From NCBI GenBank assembly GCA_030681475.1, contig JAUXWT010000098.1, forward strand, positions 1 through 59,104: DNA of 59,104 nt. The letters run 5' to 3'. The notes under the pieces are model-generated. The model did not search any database. It had not been told where the DNA came from and saw only the letters and a list, made by a program, of their open reading frames with translations. Below, one piece after another: positions 28,269 to 37,995 of the stretch (position 1 is the stretch's first letter; the number at the start of each line of letters is the position of its first letter). A program made the position numbers and the translations under genes. Source of the DNA: Bacteroidales bacterium (GTDB taxonomy: Bacteria > Bacteroidota > Bacteroidia > Bacteroidales > FEN-979).

Positions 28269-29213
28269 ATGAGCAAAAGAAATTGTGTCAGAAATCTCTT
28301 TTTCTTACTCCCCCTGATATGGGTGACTGATTCTTTTGGGCAGCAGGATCCCCTATTTTCACAATATGCCTACAACAAAATGGCTTTTAACCCGGCCTAC
28401 GCAGGCAGTGCGGGCAGGTTGTCCCTTGACCTGATCACACGGATACAATGGGTTGGTATTCAGGGAGCCCCGGAAACGGTATCGTTCAATGCCCATACGC
28501 CGCTACGCAACCCAAGGATCGGCATCGGGTTGAATGTTTACCGTGACAAGCTCGGTCCGACTGTTGATTACGGCGCCATGGCTGCCTTTGCCTACCGCAT
28601 TATTTTTCCCTCAACGACATTATGTTTCGGCGTACAGGCCGGATTCAAATATATGGATATCAACTGGGGGTTGCTCGACCCCAAAGATCAGGGTGATGCC
28701 TTGCTGACCGGACCGGTGACAAACAAAGCAGTTCCTGATGTGGATTTTGGAATGTATTACTATGGCAGTCGTTTCTATGTTGGGTTATCGGCAAGACATT
28801 TGCTGCAAAACCAGATCCTTGTTTCCAATACTGCCCCAGACGATGAGACAAGTTTTACGAAACTCCGTCGGAATTATTATGGCATTGCCGGATGTGCAAT
28901 TCCTTTGAATGAAAACCTTGATTTTATTCCATCCGTCCTGGTAAAATATCTCCGGGGTGGACCGCTGCAAGCCGACTTCAATGCCAGTTTTCTGATAATC
29001 AACCTCTTTACACTTGGGGCGGCTTACCGTACCGACCAGGCATTGGCATTAATGGTCCAGGTCAACGTTGGAAAGGGATTTTCTATCGGGTATTCATATG
29101 ATATCTGGTTCAATGTGCTAAAATCGTACAACTCAGGTTCACATGAGATCAGGATCGGGTATGAATTGGATATTTTTCACCGGGACAGAATGTTAACGCC
29201 AAGATATTTTTAA
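28269..29213 (+). CDS. PorP/SprF family outer-membrane protein
   Basis: A 314-residue PorP/SprF-like barrel. The signal peptide is followed by the hallmark DPLFSQYAYNKMAFNPAYAGSAG (about residues 27-49), and RIQWVGIQGAPETVSFNAHTP is also typical. Repeated outer-membrane strands end with HEIRIGYELDI. In T9SS these proteins act with type B sorting domains in attaching and exporting a neighbouring partner. The gene is 7 bp after the type B protein and is presumably its dedicated partner. Confidence 0.92.
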   Translation: MSKRNCVRNLFFLLPLIWVTDSFGQQDPLFSQYAYNKMAFNPAYAGSAGRLSLDLITRIQWVGIQGAPETVSFNAHTPLRNPRIGIGLNVYRDKLGPTVDYGAMAAFAYRIIFPSTTLCFGVQAGFKYMDINWGLLDPKDQGDALLTGPVTNKAVPDVDFGMYYYGSRFYVGLSARHLLQNQILVSNTAPDDETSFTKLRRNYYGIAGCAIPLNENLDFIPSVLVKYLRGGPLQADFNASFLIINLFTLGAAYRTDQALALMVQVNVGKGFSIGYSYDIWFNVLKSYNSGSHEIRIGYELDIFHRDRMLTPRYF

Positions 29214-29236
29214 CCTTTTAAAGCATATAAAAGCTC

Positions 29237-31012
29237 ATGCGTGTTTTCCTTACGGTTATGATCCTGATCGCATCCCTGGGTATTTTTGCACAAAATCATC
29301 TTAAAAACGCAAAACGAGAGATGATGCTTTTCAATTATTCAAAGGCCGTTCAATCACTGGAAAAACAGTTATCAGGCCGCGATGTGAAATCGAATTGTGA
29401 GGCGACACTTATTCTGGCCGATTGCTACCGCATGATGAATGATGTGGCCAATGCCAAAACATGGTATGCAAAAGCCATTGCGATGGAAGATCAATACAGG
29501 TTTGTAAATGATCCCGGACCGGTCATCTACTTGCATTATGCACAAGCCCTGCGTTCGGCGGGCGATTATCTTGCGGCGAAGAGATTTTTTCTGAAATATG
29601 ATTCACTTTTTGCAAACCAGCATCATGGAACCCTTTACGCGGCCTACTGCGACAGTGCGATTGCCTGGCGAAACAAAGAACCTGTGTTCGGGATCAGGAA
29701 TGTGACGGAACTCAACAACCCGCAATCGGAATTTGGAACAGTTTTTTATCACAAGGGGATTGTCTTTGCCAGCGACCGGTTTTCTACGGATGATAAAGGA
29801 AAAACCTATGGCTGGACCGGTAACGGCTATCTGAACTTGTACTACACGGAACCTGTTCATCCAGACAGCATTATCGGTTATTTTATGATGCCCCGTCAAT
29901 GCACTGACTTGCCGCAACAGAGATGGCATGACGGGCCGGTAACATTTAACAGCGACTTCACCTGGGTGTTTATAAACCGGACACAAGTAACCCGGGATCA
30001 ACCAAATATTGGCACAGGAGCGTTTAACACCCATTTGTTGAAGATATTTTCATCAAGGTTGACAGCGGGTAAATGGAGTACTCCTGAACCTTTTTTCCTG
30101 AACAGTAAAGACTATTCTGTAGGCCATCCTGCCTTGTCAAATGATGGAAAAACACTTTTTTTTGTGTCAGACATGCCAGGGGGATACGGAGAAACAGATA
30201 TCTGGTATTGTCATTATGACGGACATTCATGGAGCGAACCCGTCAACCTTGGACCTGTAATAAATACCTCTGGCAAGGAGATGTTCCCTTCCGTTGGGAA
30301 TGGGACACTCTATTTTGCATCAGACGGGTTGCCCGGGTTTGGGGGACTTGACCTGTTTTTGACCGGCAAAACTGAACATGGATGGAGTACTCCTCAAAAC
30401 CTGGGTGTCCCGATCAATTCCTCCTATGATGACTTGTCATTGATTATTTCAAAAAACGAAGATGGTGGCTTATTCAGCTCCAACAGGCCGGGAGGAAGCG
30501 GCGGCGACGACATTTACAGCTTCCGGAGAATATTACCTGCCACACGGAAGTCAGAGGATTCGACAAGCAGCATCACTGTTGCAATCAGTATGGAGGAAGA
30601 AAATTTAAATATCACTCGCGGTCCTGATACTCTGCAAATCAATAAAAACTACCGACTGGAAAACATTTTCTATGATTTTGACAAATGGGATATCCGGGCA
30701 GATGCAAAACCATCGCTCGGAAAACTTATCCGGATTATGAACGAGTACCCGGTATCTGTTGAGCTTGGATCGCATACCGATTGCCGCGGCACCGAATTGT
30801 ATAACATGCAGCTTTCTCAGAAAAGGGCTGAATCGGCGGTACAATATATTATCTCTCAGGGAATTTCCACTTCAAGGATCGTTGCCAGGGGATATGGAGA
30901 ATCTCAGTTACTCAATAATTGCAATTGTAATACGGGCCAAGCGTGTTCAGAGGCCGATCATCAATCAAACCGCCGTACCGAATTCAAGATCATTTCAAAA
31001 AACATGAACTGA
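29237..31012 (+). CDS. PorE-like OmpA protein (TPR, PD40 propeller, OmpA)
   Basis: A 591-residue periplasmic or outer-membrane-associated protein. It has a signal peptide, TPR-like helices (about 20-135), WD40/PD40 beta-propeller blades (about 145-430; SNDGKTLFFVSDMPGGYGETDIWY, DGGLFSSNRPGGSGGDDIY), and a C-terminal OmpA peptidoglycan-binding domain (about 470-590; GSHTDCRGTELYNMQLSQKRA, GYGES). The order resembles PorE of T9SS, which links the secretion machine to peptidoglycan. Here it completes the cassette with the type B adhesin and PorP/SprF. It could be a specialised paralogue rather than the core PorE. Confidence 0.8.
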   Translation: MRVFLTVMILIASLGIFAQNHLKNAKREMMLFNYSKAVQSLEKQLSGRDVKSNCEATLILADCYRMMNDVANAKTWYAKAIAMEDQYRFVNDPGPVIYLHYAQALRSAGDYLAAKRFFLKYDSLFANQHHGTLYAAYCDSAIAWRNKEPVFGIRNVTELNNPQSEFGTVFYHKGIVFASDRFSTDDKGKTYGWTGNGYLNLYYTEPVHPDSIIGYFMMPRQCTDLPQQRWHDGPVTFNSDFTWVFINRTQVTRDQPNIGTGAFNTHLLKIFSSRLTAGKWSTPEPFFLNSKDYSVGHPALSNDGKTLFFVSDMPGGYGETDIWYCHYDGHSWSEPVNLGPVINTSGKEMFPSVGNGTLYFASDGLPGFGGLDLFLTGKTEHGWSTPQNLGVPINSSYDDLSLIISKNEDGGLFSSNRPGGSGGDDIYSFRRILPATRKSEDSTSSITVAISMEEENLNITRGPDTLQINKNYRLENIFYDFDKWDIRADAKPSLGKLIRIMNEYPVSVELGSHTDCRGTELYNMQLSQKRAESAVQYIISQGISTSRIVARGYGESQLLNNCNCNTGQACSEADHQSNRRTEFKIISKNMN

Positions 31013-31052
31013 ATTCAGTTTAAATGTGGAAGCAAAATATCTGCTTTTAACC

Positions 31053-31060
31053 TATATTTG
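31053..31060 (+). promoter_or_regulatory. -7 promoter box (TATATTTG) upstream of mtgA
   Basis: An exact TAnnTTTG match about 97 bp before the mtgA ATG; the leader would be fairly long. Confidence 0.4.
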
Positions 31061-31156
31061 CGGGTGAAATTATTAAATCCGGAAAGGCACTGACTCATTC
31101 AAACACAAATTCATCCTGCAGTCAACAAAATCAACGATTCATCCTCCACCCCATAC

Positions 31157-31852
31157 ATGAAACAGCTATTTCGTCGGATCATAAGGTTCATCAAGTATTT
31201 CATCATCATTTTTTTTGCTTCTTCACTATTCTTTATCATCCTTTATCGATTTGTCAATCCACCCATAACAGCGCTGATGGTTATCCGGCTTGCAGAACAG
31301 TCATGGCGGGGTGAGTCCATTAGATTAAACAAAACCTGGATTTCGTTAGACGAGATATCTCCGAACCTGCCCCTGGCAGTGGTGGCATCGGAAGATAACC
31401 TGTTTATGGAACATTCAGGGTTTGATTTTGAATCCATTGAAAAGGCACGGGATTTCAACGCGAAAAAAAAGGGTAAAAAAATGAGGGGAGCAAGTACCAT
31501 CTCCCAGCAGACGGCAAAGAATGTATTTCTCTGGCCTCAAAGGTCGTGGGTTCGCAAAGGCCTGGAGGTTTACTTTACTGTATTGATTGAATTTGTGTGG
31601 GGTAAGAAACGGATCATGGAGGTTTACCTGAACGTAATCGAAACCGGGAAAGGCATTTATGGTGTTGAAGCTGCATCCCAGCGGTTTTTCGGGAAACCGG
31701 TCTCAAAGATCTCACGTAGTGAAGCCGCCCTCCTCGCAGCGGTGTTGCCAAATCCGCTTAAGTGGGATCCCTCGTCCCCAACAGCCTATATTCGTGAGCG
31801 ACAACAATGGATCCTTTGGAATATGAATAATATCGACCGTCTCCGGTACTAA
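31157..31852 (+). CDS. mtgA: Monofunctional biosynthetic peptidoglycan transglycosylase
   Basis: A 231-residue GT51 glycosyltransferase that polymerises lipid II into glycan strands. It has one N-terminal membrane anchor (about 13-31). The catalytic glutamate lies in [15 protein letters not shown] (E79), and the [16 protein letters not shown] block (111-126), [10 protein letters not shown] and [15 protein letters not shown] follow. There is no transpeptidase domain, so it is the monofunctional MtgA type. The gene stands between the T9SS cassette and ppdK on the same strand. Confidence 0.93.
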   Translation: MKQLFRRIIRFIKYFIIIFFASSLFFIILYRFVNPPITALMVIRLAEQSWRGESIRLNKTWISLDEISPNLPLAVVASEDNLFMEHSGFDFESIEKARDFNAKKKGKKMRGASTISQQTAKNVFLWPQRSWVRKGLEVYFTVLIEFVWGKKRIMEVYLNVIETGKGIYGVEAASQRFFGKPVSKISRSEAALLAAVLPNPLKWDPSSPTAYIRERQQWILWNMNNIDRLRY

Positions 31853-31892
31853 ATTTCCCAGCCGAATTTCAAATTCATTGGCCTATTTTTTG

Positions 31893-31900
31893 TAATTTTG
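31893..31900 (+). promoter_or_regulatory. -7 promoter box (TAATTTTG) for ppdK
   Basis: An exact TAnnTTTG match 29 bp before the first ATG, a typical leader length. Confidence 0.55.
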
Positions 31901-31929
31901 CCGCTTCTAATTTTTCACTCACTTAAACG

Positions 31930-34686
31930 ATGTCAATTATGGCAAAACAAGCTAAAGAAAACAAGTATGTCTATTATTTTGGAGGTATTAAAGCCGAAGG
32001 TACGGCCGAAATGAAGAATCTGCTTGGCGGAAAAGGGGCAAACCTCGCTGAGATGGTTAACATCGGTCTGCCGGTGCCCGCCGGTTTCACTATAACTACA
32101 GAGGTTTGTACTTACTATCAAAAGAATGAAAAAACCTACCCAAAGGAATTAAAGAAACAGGTTACCGACAGTCTGAAAGCAACTGAGAAGGAGATGGGAG
32201 CTGTATTTGGAGATAAAAATAATCCGCTGCTTGTTTCCGTCCGTTCCGGATCAAGAGCCTCCATGCCCGGCATGATGGAAACAGTATTGAACGTTGGGTT
32301 GAATGATGTGACCCGTGAAGGCCTTATCAAAAAGACTAAGAATCCGCGCTTTGTATATGATTCACAGCGTCGTTTGATCCAGATGTACTCCGATGTGGTA
32401 ATGGAGAAAGCCGGTGGCATTGAGCCCAAACCGGGCAAAGGGGTGCGCATTCAACTGGAGAAAGAGCTCCATAAACTGAAAGAAAAAAGAGGGGTAAAAA
32501 ATGATACAGACCTGACGGCCGAAGACCTGAAAGCGCTCATTGACGTTTACAAGAAAAAGGTAAAAGATGTTCTTGGCCGGCCTTTCCCCGAAGATCCGAT
32601 GGAACAGCTATGGGGCGCAATCGGAGCGGTTTTCGCCAGTTGGAATGGCAAACGCGCCATCTCTTACCGTCGCTTTGAAGGCATTCCCGACGAATGGGGA
32701 ACTGCCGTAAATATACAATCCATGGTGTTCGGCAACATGGGCGACACCTCCGCTACAGGGGTTGCCTTTACCCGTAACCCGGCTACCGGCGAGAACTATT
32801 TCTATGGAGAATGGTTAGCCAATGCCCAGGGTGAAGATGTGGTTGCCGGCATCCGTACGCCGAACCCCATCAATGAAATTGGCAAGAATGAACATACCAG
32901 AAAGCTGAAATCCCTTGAAACAGCCATGCCGGTCGTATATAAAGACCTGCATAAAATCGAGCTTTCACTCGAAAAGCATTACCGCAACATGCTCGACATC
33001 GAATTTACGATCCAGGACGGCAAACTCTATATGCTTCAATGCAGGGTAGGAAAGCGCAATGGACCGGCAGCGGTTAAAATGGCTGTCGATATGTACAAGG
33101 AAAAGCTGATCACCAAAGAAGAGGCTGTATCCCGCGTTGAACCCAGTCAGCTTGACGAACTGCTCCATCCGATCCTGGATCCGAAGGCAGAAAAGAATAA
33201 CAAACCTGTGGCCAAAGGACTTCCTGCAGGCCCTGGTGGATCGACCGGACAAATCGTCTTCAACTCCGAAGATGCTGTTGCCTGGGCAAAGAAAGGTAAA
33301 ACTGTGATCCTTGTCCGCGAAGAGACCAACCCCGAAGATATCGAAGGCATGCGCGCTGCGCAAGCTATCCTCACTGCCCGCGGCGGGATGACAAGCCATG
33401 CCGCCCTCGTGGCACGCGGCTGGGGTAAATGCTGCATCGTCGGCGCCGGAGGACTGAAAATTGAAGCATCGAAAAAAACGATGAAAATTGGCGAAATCAC
33501 CCTTAAAGAGGGCGATTATATCTCGCTGAACGGTTCCAAAGGCTACATCTATAACGGGCAGTTGCCGATGATCAAGGCGGCCGAAGAAAATCCTGATTTC
33601 CAGGGATTCATGAAACTCTGCGATGCCATCCGCACCATGAAGATCCGAACGAATGCCGACACGCCCGAAGATGCCGCCAAAGCGCGTGCTTTTGGCGCAG
33701 AAGGAATCGGACTGTTCCGCACCGAACATATGTTCTACGGTAAAAATGCCGAAAAACCCCTCTTCCTGCTTCGCAAAATGATCGCTTCTAAATCGGAAGA
33801 AGAGCGCCGCAAGGCATTGAACGAACTCTATCCCTATGTAAAGGAAGATATCAAACAGACGCTGGCCGCCATGGACGGATATCCCGTTACCATCCGTACC
33901 CTTGACCCACCGCTGCATGAGTTTATCCCGCATAATGAAGATGCCCGTAAAAAGATAGCCGACAGCCTTAAAATTTCCAGGGAGGAGTTTAACCGCCGTG
34001 CTAATGCACTCCACGAAACCAACCCCATGATGGGACACCGCGGCGTTCGTTTGGGTATCACATACCCCGAAATCACAGAGATGCAGGTTCGTGCTATCTT
34101 TGAGGCAACCGCGGAATTGCTGAAAGAGAAGAAGAAGGTTTTTCCTGAAATCATGATCCCGGTAACCTGTACGGAAAAAGAGCTGAAACATCAGTATGTG
34201 ATCATCGACGAGATCTATGCAGAGGTATGCAAGAAATTCAACATGAAGGAAATCCCTCATCTGGTCGGAACCATGATCGAAATTCCCCGGGCAGCGCTTA
34301 CAGCAGATAAGATAGCCGAAACAGCAACCTTTTTCTCATTTGGTACCAATGACCTCACACAGATGACCTTTGGATTTTCACGCGACGACATCGGAGGGTT
34401 TGTACCCGAATATGTCGAGCAGAAGATCCTTCCTGTTGATCCGTTCCAGGTGATCGATTTTGATGGCGTCGGCCTATTGATGAAGATGGCCGTTGAAAAA
34501 GGACGCTCAACGCGGAAAGACCTGAAGATCGGTATCTGCGGCGAACATGGCGGTGAACCTGCTTCCGTTGAATTCTGCCACTCACTTGGTTTCAACTATG
34601 TCAGTTGCTCGCCTTTCAGAGTGCCCATTGCACGTTTGGCCGCTGCGCAGGCAGTGATCAAACAGAAGAAACAATCTAAATCATAA
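31930..34686 (+). CDS. ppdK: Pyruvate, phosphate dikinase
   Basis: A 918-residue cytosolic enzyme interconverting pyruvate, ATP and Pi with PEP, AMP and PPi. All three domains are present: the ATP-grasp start (LLGGKGANLAEMVNIGLPVPAGFTI), the central phosphohistidine in GGMTSHAALVARG (His490 counting from the first ATG), and the C-terminal PEP/pyruvate TIM barrel with FGTNDLTQMTFGFSRDD and the active-site Cys in GICGEHGG. The length is as expected. The initiator may be the Met at residue 4 (31939, MAKQAKENKYVYYFGGIKAEG). In anaerobic Bacteroidetes it often serves glycolysis or gluconeogenesis with PPi. The DUF1761 gene follows by 5 bp. Confidence 0.97.
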   Translation: MSIMAKQAKENKYVYYFGGIKAEGTAEMKNLLGGKGANLAEMVNIGLPVPAGFTITTEVCTYYQKNEKTYPKELKKQVTDSLKATEKEMGAVFGDKNNPLLVSVRSGSRASMPGMMETVLNVGLNDVTREGLIKKTKNPRFVYDSQRRLIQMYSDVVMEKAGGIEPKPGKGVRIQLEKELHKLKEKRGVKNDTDLTAEDLKALIDVYKKKVKDVLGRPFPEDPMEQLWGAIGAVFASWNGKRAISYRRFEGIPDEWGTAVNIQSMVFGNMGDTSATGVAFTRNPATGENYFYGEWLANAQGEDVVAGIRTPNPINEIGKNEHTRKLKSLETAMPVVYKDLHKIELSLEKHYRNMLDIEFTIQDGKLYMLQCRVGKRNGPAAVKMAVDMYKEKLITKEEAVSRVEPSQLDELLHPILDPKAEKNNKPVAKGLPAGPGGSTGQIVFNSEDAVAWAKKGKTVILVREETNPEDIEGMRAAQAILTARGGMTSHAALVARGWGKCCIVGAGGLKIEASKKTMKIGEITLKEGDYISLNGSKGYIYNGQLPMIKAAEENPDFQGFMKLCDAIRTMKIRTNADTPEDAAKARAFGAEGIGLFRTEHMFYGKNAEKPLFLLRKMIASKSEEERRKALNELYPYVKEDIKQTLAAMDGYPVTIRTLDPPLHEFIPHNEDARKKIADSLKISREEFNRRANALHETNPMMGHRGVRLGITYPEITEMQVRAIFEATAELLKEKKKVFPEIMIPVTCTEKELKHQYVIIDEIYAEVCKKFNMKEIPHLVGTMIEIPRAALTADKIAETATFFSFGTNDLTQMTFGFSRDDIGGFVPEYVEQKILPVDPFQVIDFDGVGLLMKMAVEKGRSTRKDLKIGICGEHGGEPASVEFCHSLGFNYVSCSPFRVPIARLAAAQAVIKQKKQSKS

Positions 34687-34691
34687 AGATC

Positions 34692-35105
34692 ATGGAATTA
34701 TCCAACATCAATTTCCTGGCATTGGCTGTCGCAGCCATTGCCAGTTTTGCCTTAGGTTCTGTGTGGTATAGTCTGCTGTTCGGGAAAGCCTGGCAAAATG
34801 CAGTAGGCATAACTAAAGATAGTCTTGAAGGAGTAAACATGGCCCTGATTTTCGGTTCAAGCTTTATCCTGATGCTCCTGATGAATTTTGGCCTGGCAGT
34901 TATCCTGCAAGGGCATGCCGGGAGCGATGTCTCCCTGTTTTCGGGTGCGCTGTACGGGTTCCTGATCGGTGTGTTCTTTGTCGCAACTTCCATCGGTATA
35001 AACATTCTTTACCAGCGAAAATCTTTTACCCTTTGGGCCATCGATGCCGGATACCAGGTTTTATTCCTGACGGTTGCCGGGGCGATCCTTGGGGCATGGA
35101 GGTAA
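34692..35105 (+). CDS. DUF1761 family small membrane protein
   Basis: A 137-residue protein with four hydrophobic helices (about 8-28, 50-72, 80-103, 113-135). It carries the DUF1761 pattern: an N-terminal NFLALAVAAIASFALGSVWYSLLFGKAW and a GAxxGFLIGVFFVATSIGIN-type third helix. Function is unknown in the family. It starts five bases after ppdK, so it is probably co-transcribed. Confidence 0.8.
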   Translation: MELSNINFLALAVAAIASFALGSVWYSLLFGKAWQNAVGITKDSLEGVNMALIFGSSFILMLLMNFGLAVILQGHAGSDVSLFSGALYGFLIGVFFVATSIGINILYQRKSFTLWAIDAGYQVLFLTVAGAILGAWR

Positions 35106-35114
35106 CAATCAATG

Positions 35115-35480
35115 TCAATGCGGTGGTGCATCTTTTTTACAACAAGCAGGTAGTTTGTTATAGGCTGCCGTGTTTGCCGCTAGGGTATCTGCATCATAAC
35201 CCAGCATAGATATTGTTTTCCGCAACTTCTCAGGTGAGGTTTTCGCCGGGTTAAAAACAACTGTCGCCATCTTGGTTTCTACATCAAGCAGGGCCGATTT
35301 AACTCCTTTTTCGAATACCAGGCCACCTTCGATCCTGTCCTTGCACATCCCGCACACCGCCGATGTCTTGATCGCAACAGTATCAGCCTTCTTTTGCTGT
35401 CCGAAACAGGTGGCAGAAAAAATAAACATCACTGCCAGAAATAAGTACATGGATCCTGATTTCTTGAAAATTCTTTTCAT
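35115..35480 (-). CDS. Exported HMA-type heavy-metal-binding protein
   Basis: A 121-residue protein with a signal peptide (MKRIFKKSGSMYLFLAVMFIFSATCFG) and one HMA/CopZ-like ferredoxin-fold domain. The metal-binding Cys pair is in AVCGMCKDRIEGGL (C43, C46), and a CC pair lies near the C-terminus (PACCKKDAPPH). Such domains carry Cu(I) or similar soft metals. The start is set at 35480: the frame continues upstream to 35546, but that stretch is tandem repeat and the signal peptide begins at MKRIF. It follows the TonB receptor and is probably its periplasmic partner. Confidence 0.8.
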   Translation of the reverse strand: MKRIFKKSGSMYLFLAVMFIFSATCFGQQKKADTVAIKTSAVCGMCKDRIEGGLVFEKGVKSALLDVETKMATVVFNPAKTSPEKLRKTISMLGYDADTLAANTAAYNKLPACCKKDAPPH

Positions 35481-35512
35481 AGTACTAATATTATAAATTT
35501 GAAATATGATAT

Positions 35513-35546
35513 TTGATTTTTGCATTTTGCATTTTACATTTTGCAT
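35513..35546. repeat. TTTTGCA short tandem repeat
   Basis: Four degenerate copies of a TTTTGCA / TTTTACA unit lie between the TonB receptor stop and the HMA gene. Confidence 0.7.
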
Positions 35547-37913
35547 TTATTTAATGGTCAACCTCACTCCGGCATACATTGTAATTCCAACAATCGGTCC
35601 CCATGCCATCGAGGCATCAAAATGGGTATGATAGGGCTTCCAATACTCGGAAATCGGATCGGACTGCCGGAAATTAGTTAGGTTTTCTCCACCAATATAG
35701 ACATCGAAATTTTTAAATTTTCTCGTGATCTGGCCTAACAAATTAAACCAAACCGGCGACCATCCCGGACGCTGAAGCATCAATGGCATTTTCCGGGTAT
35801 CCGGCAACCTTGCCGGGCCATTGAGTTGACCGGTAAGATCGAACTTCCATTTCTCAAATTTTGTGGCATAACCAAGTGATACAACTCCCTTATACTGATT
35901 CACCATCGCTTTCTGTTGCAACATTCCCCCTTCGGTTACTTTCACGTCATTGTAGCGCAAGGCCGTCAGGATGGTAAAACGTTTTACCGGCGAGAAGGTA
36001 AACTGCACCTGCGCGCTATTGGCAAAGGACTGTCCGTTGAGGTTATAGAAGAACAACGCAGTGGGCATGCTATCCTGGTCAGCGATGATTTGTTTTATAA
36101 AGCTTGTACGGTAAAAATCCAATGACAACTCGGCCTTTTCGTCTGCAATGAAGAAGGTCCAATTGAAATTCAGCCCATAGTTCCAAGCTTCCTCATTACC
36201 CAGGTCTGGCGCAAAAACAAGCATACGCTGGCTCACAAAAACAGCGCTGTTTTCTGCCATCAGGTTCGGCGACCTGTATCCTTTTCCAATGGATGCCCGG
36301 ATTGTTGTGGTTTTTGATGGATTTCCACGAAGGTGCAGCCTTGGTGTAAAAAAGTAGCCGAACCGGCTGTTGTAATCTCCTCTCACCCCTGCGATCAAAG
36401 CAAACTTTTCATGGATATCTAATGTGTATTCGAAAAAAGCGCCTGCGTCCCATTCGCTCCGATCGGCAAGATAGGTAAAGACGGAATCGCCGATGAGCGT
36501 GAAGAGATCGGCGTTTGTGGGTGTTGAATCAGGTGACAAGGTTTGATAGCGGTATTTCAGTCGTGTCTGAATGTAGTTTTCGCTGTAATCATCAAGAAAG
36601 TAACTGGCCCCGGCAGATATTCTGTGTTTATTCTCATTGAATGAGGTGGTAAAGACCAGGCTTGCATTGAAATTCTGTTCATGGCCATGATACTGGTTGA
36701 TGCCATAAAAGCCGTCCTGCTGATGGTTGATCCCGGAAAGTATCAAGCCAATGCTCGATCGGTCCCCGGGGTCCAAAAAGGTTCCGTTTTTCCAGAAAGC
36801 CTCCAGACGGTTCGTTTTTACTCCGATCCCGTATTTTTTTGAATCATTGGTAATACCGGTGGTATCAGTGTTCCAGCTGTTTTTATCGAATTCCATCTGA
36901 CCACCATTGCGGTCATCAGAAAGATATTTAATTCCAAACCTGGATATCCATTTGTGTGGGATAATGTAATCCCAGCGGTTCATTGCGGTAACTGTGGTGA
37001 TTTTCGGCATGTCCATGAACCCATCAGACTCACCGTCAGCACCTACAATATTCCGGTCGAATTTCTGCTGAAATGTCGCTGCATGGACCAACAGGGATGT
37101 ACTCAGTCTTTCGTTTATCTTTATGGCGCCATCAGCATTGGCCTCAAACCTCAGGTTACTGTTCCCGAAGAAATTCAGAAAGAACTTATCACTGGTCTCC
37201 GGTTTTTTGTATTCAACATTGATCTGGCCGGTAACCGATTCATAGCCCTGGACAACCGATGAAGTTCCCTTGGCGATCTGGATGGATTCCATCCATGAGC
37301 CAGGGATATAGTTCAATCCAAAAGGGGTTGCCAATCCCCGGATAAGAGGCACATTCTCTGTCATGATCTGACTGTAGATCCCGGACAGACCAAGTAGCTG
37401 GATTTGACGGGCGCCAGAGAGTGCATCTGAATAGGAAACATCAACGGAGGCATTGGTTTCGAAACTTTCTGCCAGGTTGCAACATGCTGCCCTTTGCAGT
37501 TCACCCACTGAAATTGTAGTGGTTGACTGGGTTCGGAGCCTGGAAATGTAGGTATTGTCCTGCCTGCCTTTGATCTCAACCTCACCGAGGTCGGTTTGAT
37601 CGGGCCTGAGTATAATTTCCAGCTTCGAATGATCCTTGCCGGCATTCACTGTGTCCTTCTTGAAGCCAAGCAAACTGAAGATAAGTCGCTGATCGGCTAT
37701 TCCCTGTTTCGAAATACGGAAATGTCCCTGATTATCGGTAAAAGTACCTTTCGTGGTTCCGATCCAATAGACATTAACACCGGTAAGCGGTGATTTCAGC
37801 GCCGTTCCCTCCTTCTCATAAACTGCGCCGGATAATGATTGCGCGCGGGATGGAAGCGCAAAAGACGAAACAATCCCTAAAAATATAAATATGATGAAAT
37901 GATTTTTTCTCAT
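35547..37913 (-). CDS. TonB-dependent outer-membrane receptor, probably copper or heavy metal
   Basis: A 788-residue receptor. It has a signal peptide (to about 24), a carboxypeptidase-like regulatory domain (about 26-105; LTGVNVYWIGTTKGTFTDNQGHF), a plug (about 110-230; SGARQIQLLGLSGIYSQIMTENVPLIRG) and a 22-strand-type barrel. A CC pair in RAACCNLAESFETNASVDV at the plug is a feature I associate with metal-linked receptors in this phylum. Neighbours support a metal: an exported HMA protein downstream and a Cys/His-rich HYC_CC_PP-like protein upstream, all on the minus strand. Copper is the best guess, not proven. Confidence 0.82.
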   Translation of the reverse strand: MRKNHFIIFIFLGIVSSFALPSRAQSLSGAVYEKEGTALKSPLTGVNVYWIGTTKGTFTDNQGHFRISKQGIADQRLIFSLLGFKKDTVNAGKDHSKLEIILRPDQTDLGEVEIKGRQDNTYISRLRTQSTTTISVGELQRAACCNLAESFETNASVDVSYSDALSGARQIQLLGLSGIYSQIMTENVPLIRGLATPFGLNYIPGSWMESIQIAKGTSSVVQGYESVTGQINVEYKKPETSDKFFLNFFGNSNLRFEANADGAIKINERLSTSLLVHAATFQQKFDRNIVGADGESDGFMDMPKITTVTAMNRWDYIIPHKWISRFGIKYLSDDRNGGQMEFDKNSWNTDTTGITNDSKKYGIGVKTNRLEAFWKNGTFLDPGDRSSIGLILSGINHQQDGFYGINQYHGHEQNFNASLVFTTSFNENKHRISAGASYFLDDYSENYIQTRLKYRYQTLSPDSTPTNADLFTLIGDSVFTYLADRSEWDAGAFFEYTLDIHEKFALIAGVRGDYNSRFGYFFTPRLHLRGNPSKTTTIRASIGKGYRSPNLMAENSAVFVSQRMLVFAPDLGNEEAWNYGLNFNWTFFIADEKAELSLDFYRTSFIKQIIADQDSMPTALFFYNLNGQSFANSAQVQFTFSPVKRFTILTALRYNDVKVTEGGMLQQKAMVNQYKGVVSLGYATKFEKWKFDLTGQLNGPARLPDTRKMPLMLQRPGWSPVWFNLLGQITRKFKNFDVYIGGENLTNFRQSDPISEYWKPYHTHFDASMAWGPIVGITMYAGVRLTIK

Positions 37914-37995
37914 GGATTTTCCTAATTAATTTATAAATAATCAACTGTAACAGGGATAATTCCTGATAGTTAAGATAAAAAAAACAGTTCAGGAA

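Noticed and set aside
32965-34260. 431-residue open frame antisense to ppdK
   Set aside because: It is a shadow frame of a highly conserved enzyme gene; composition (His- and Phe-rich) is typical of antisense frames.
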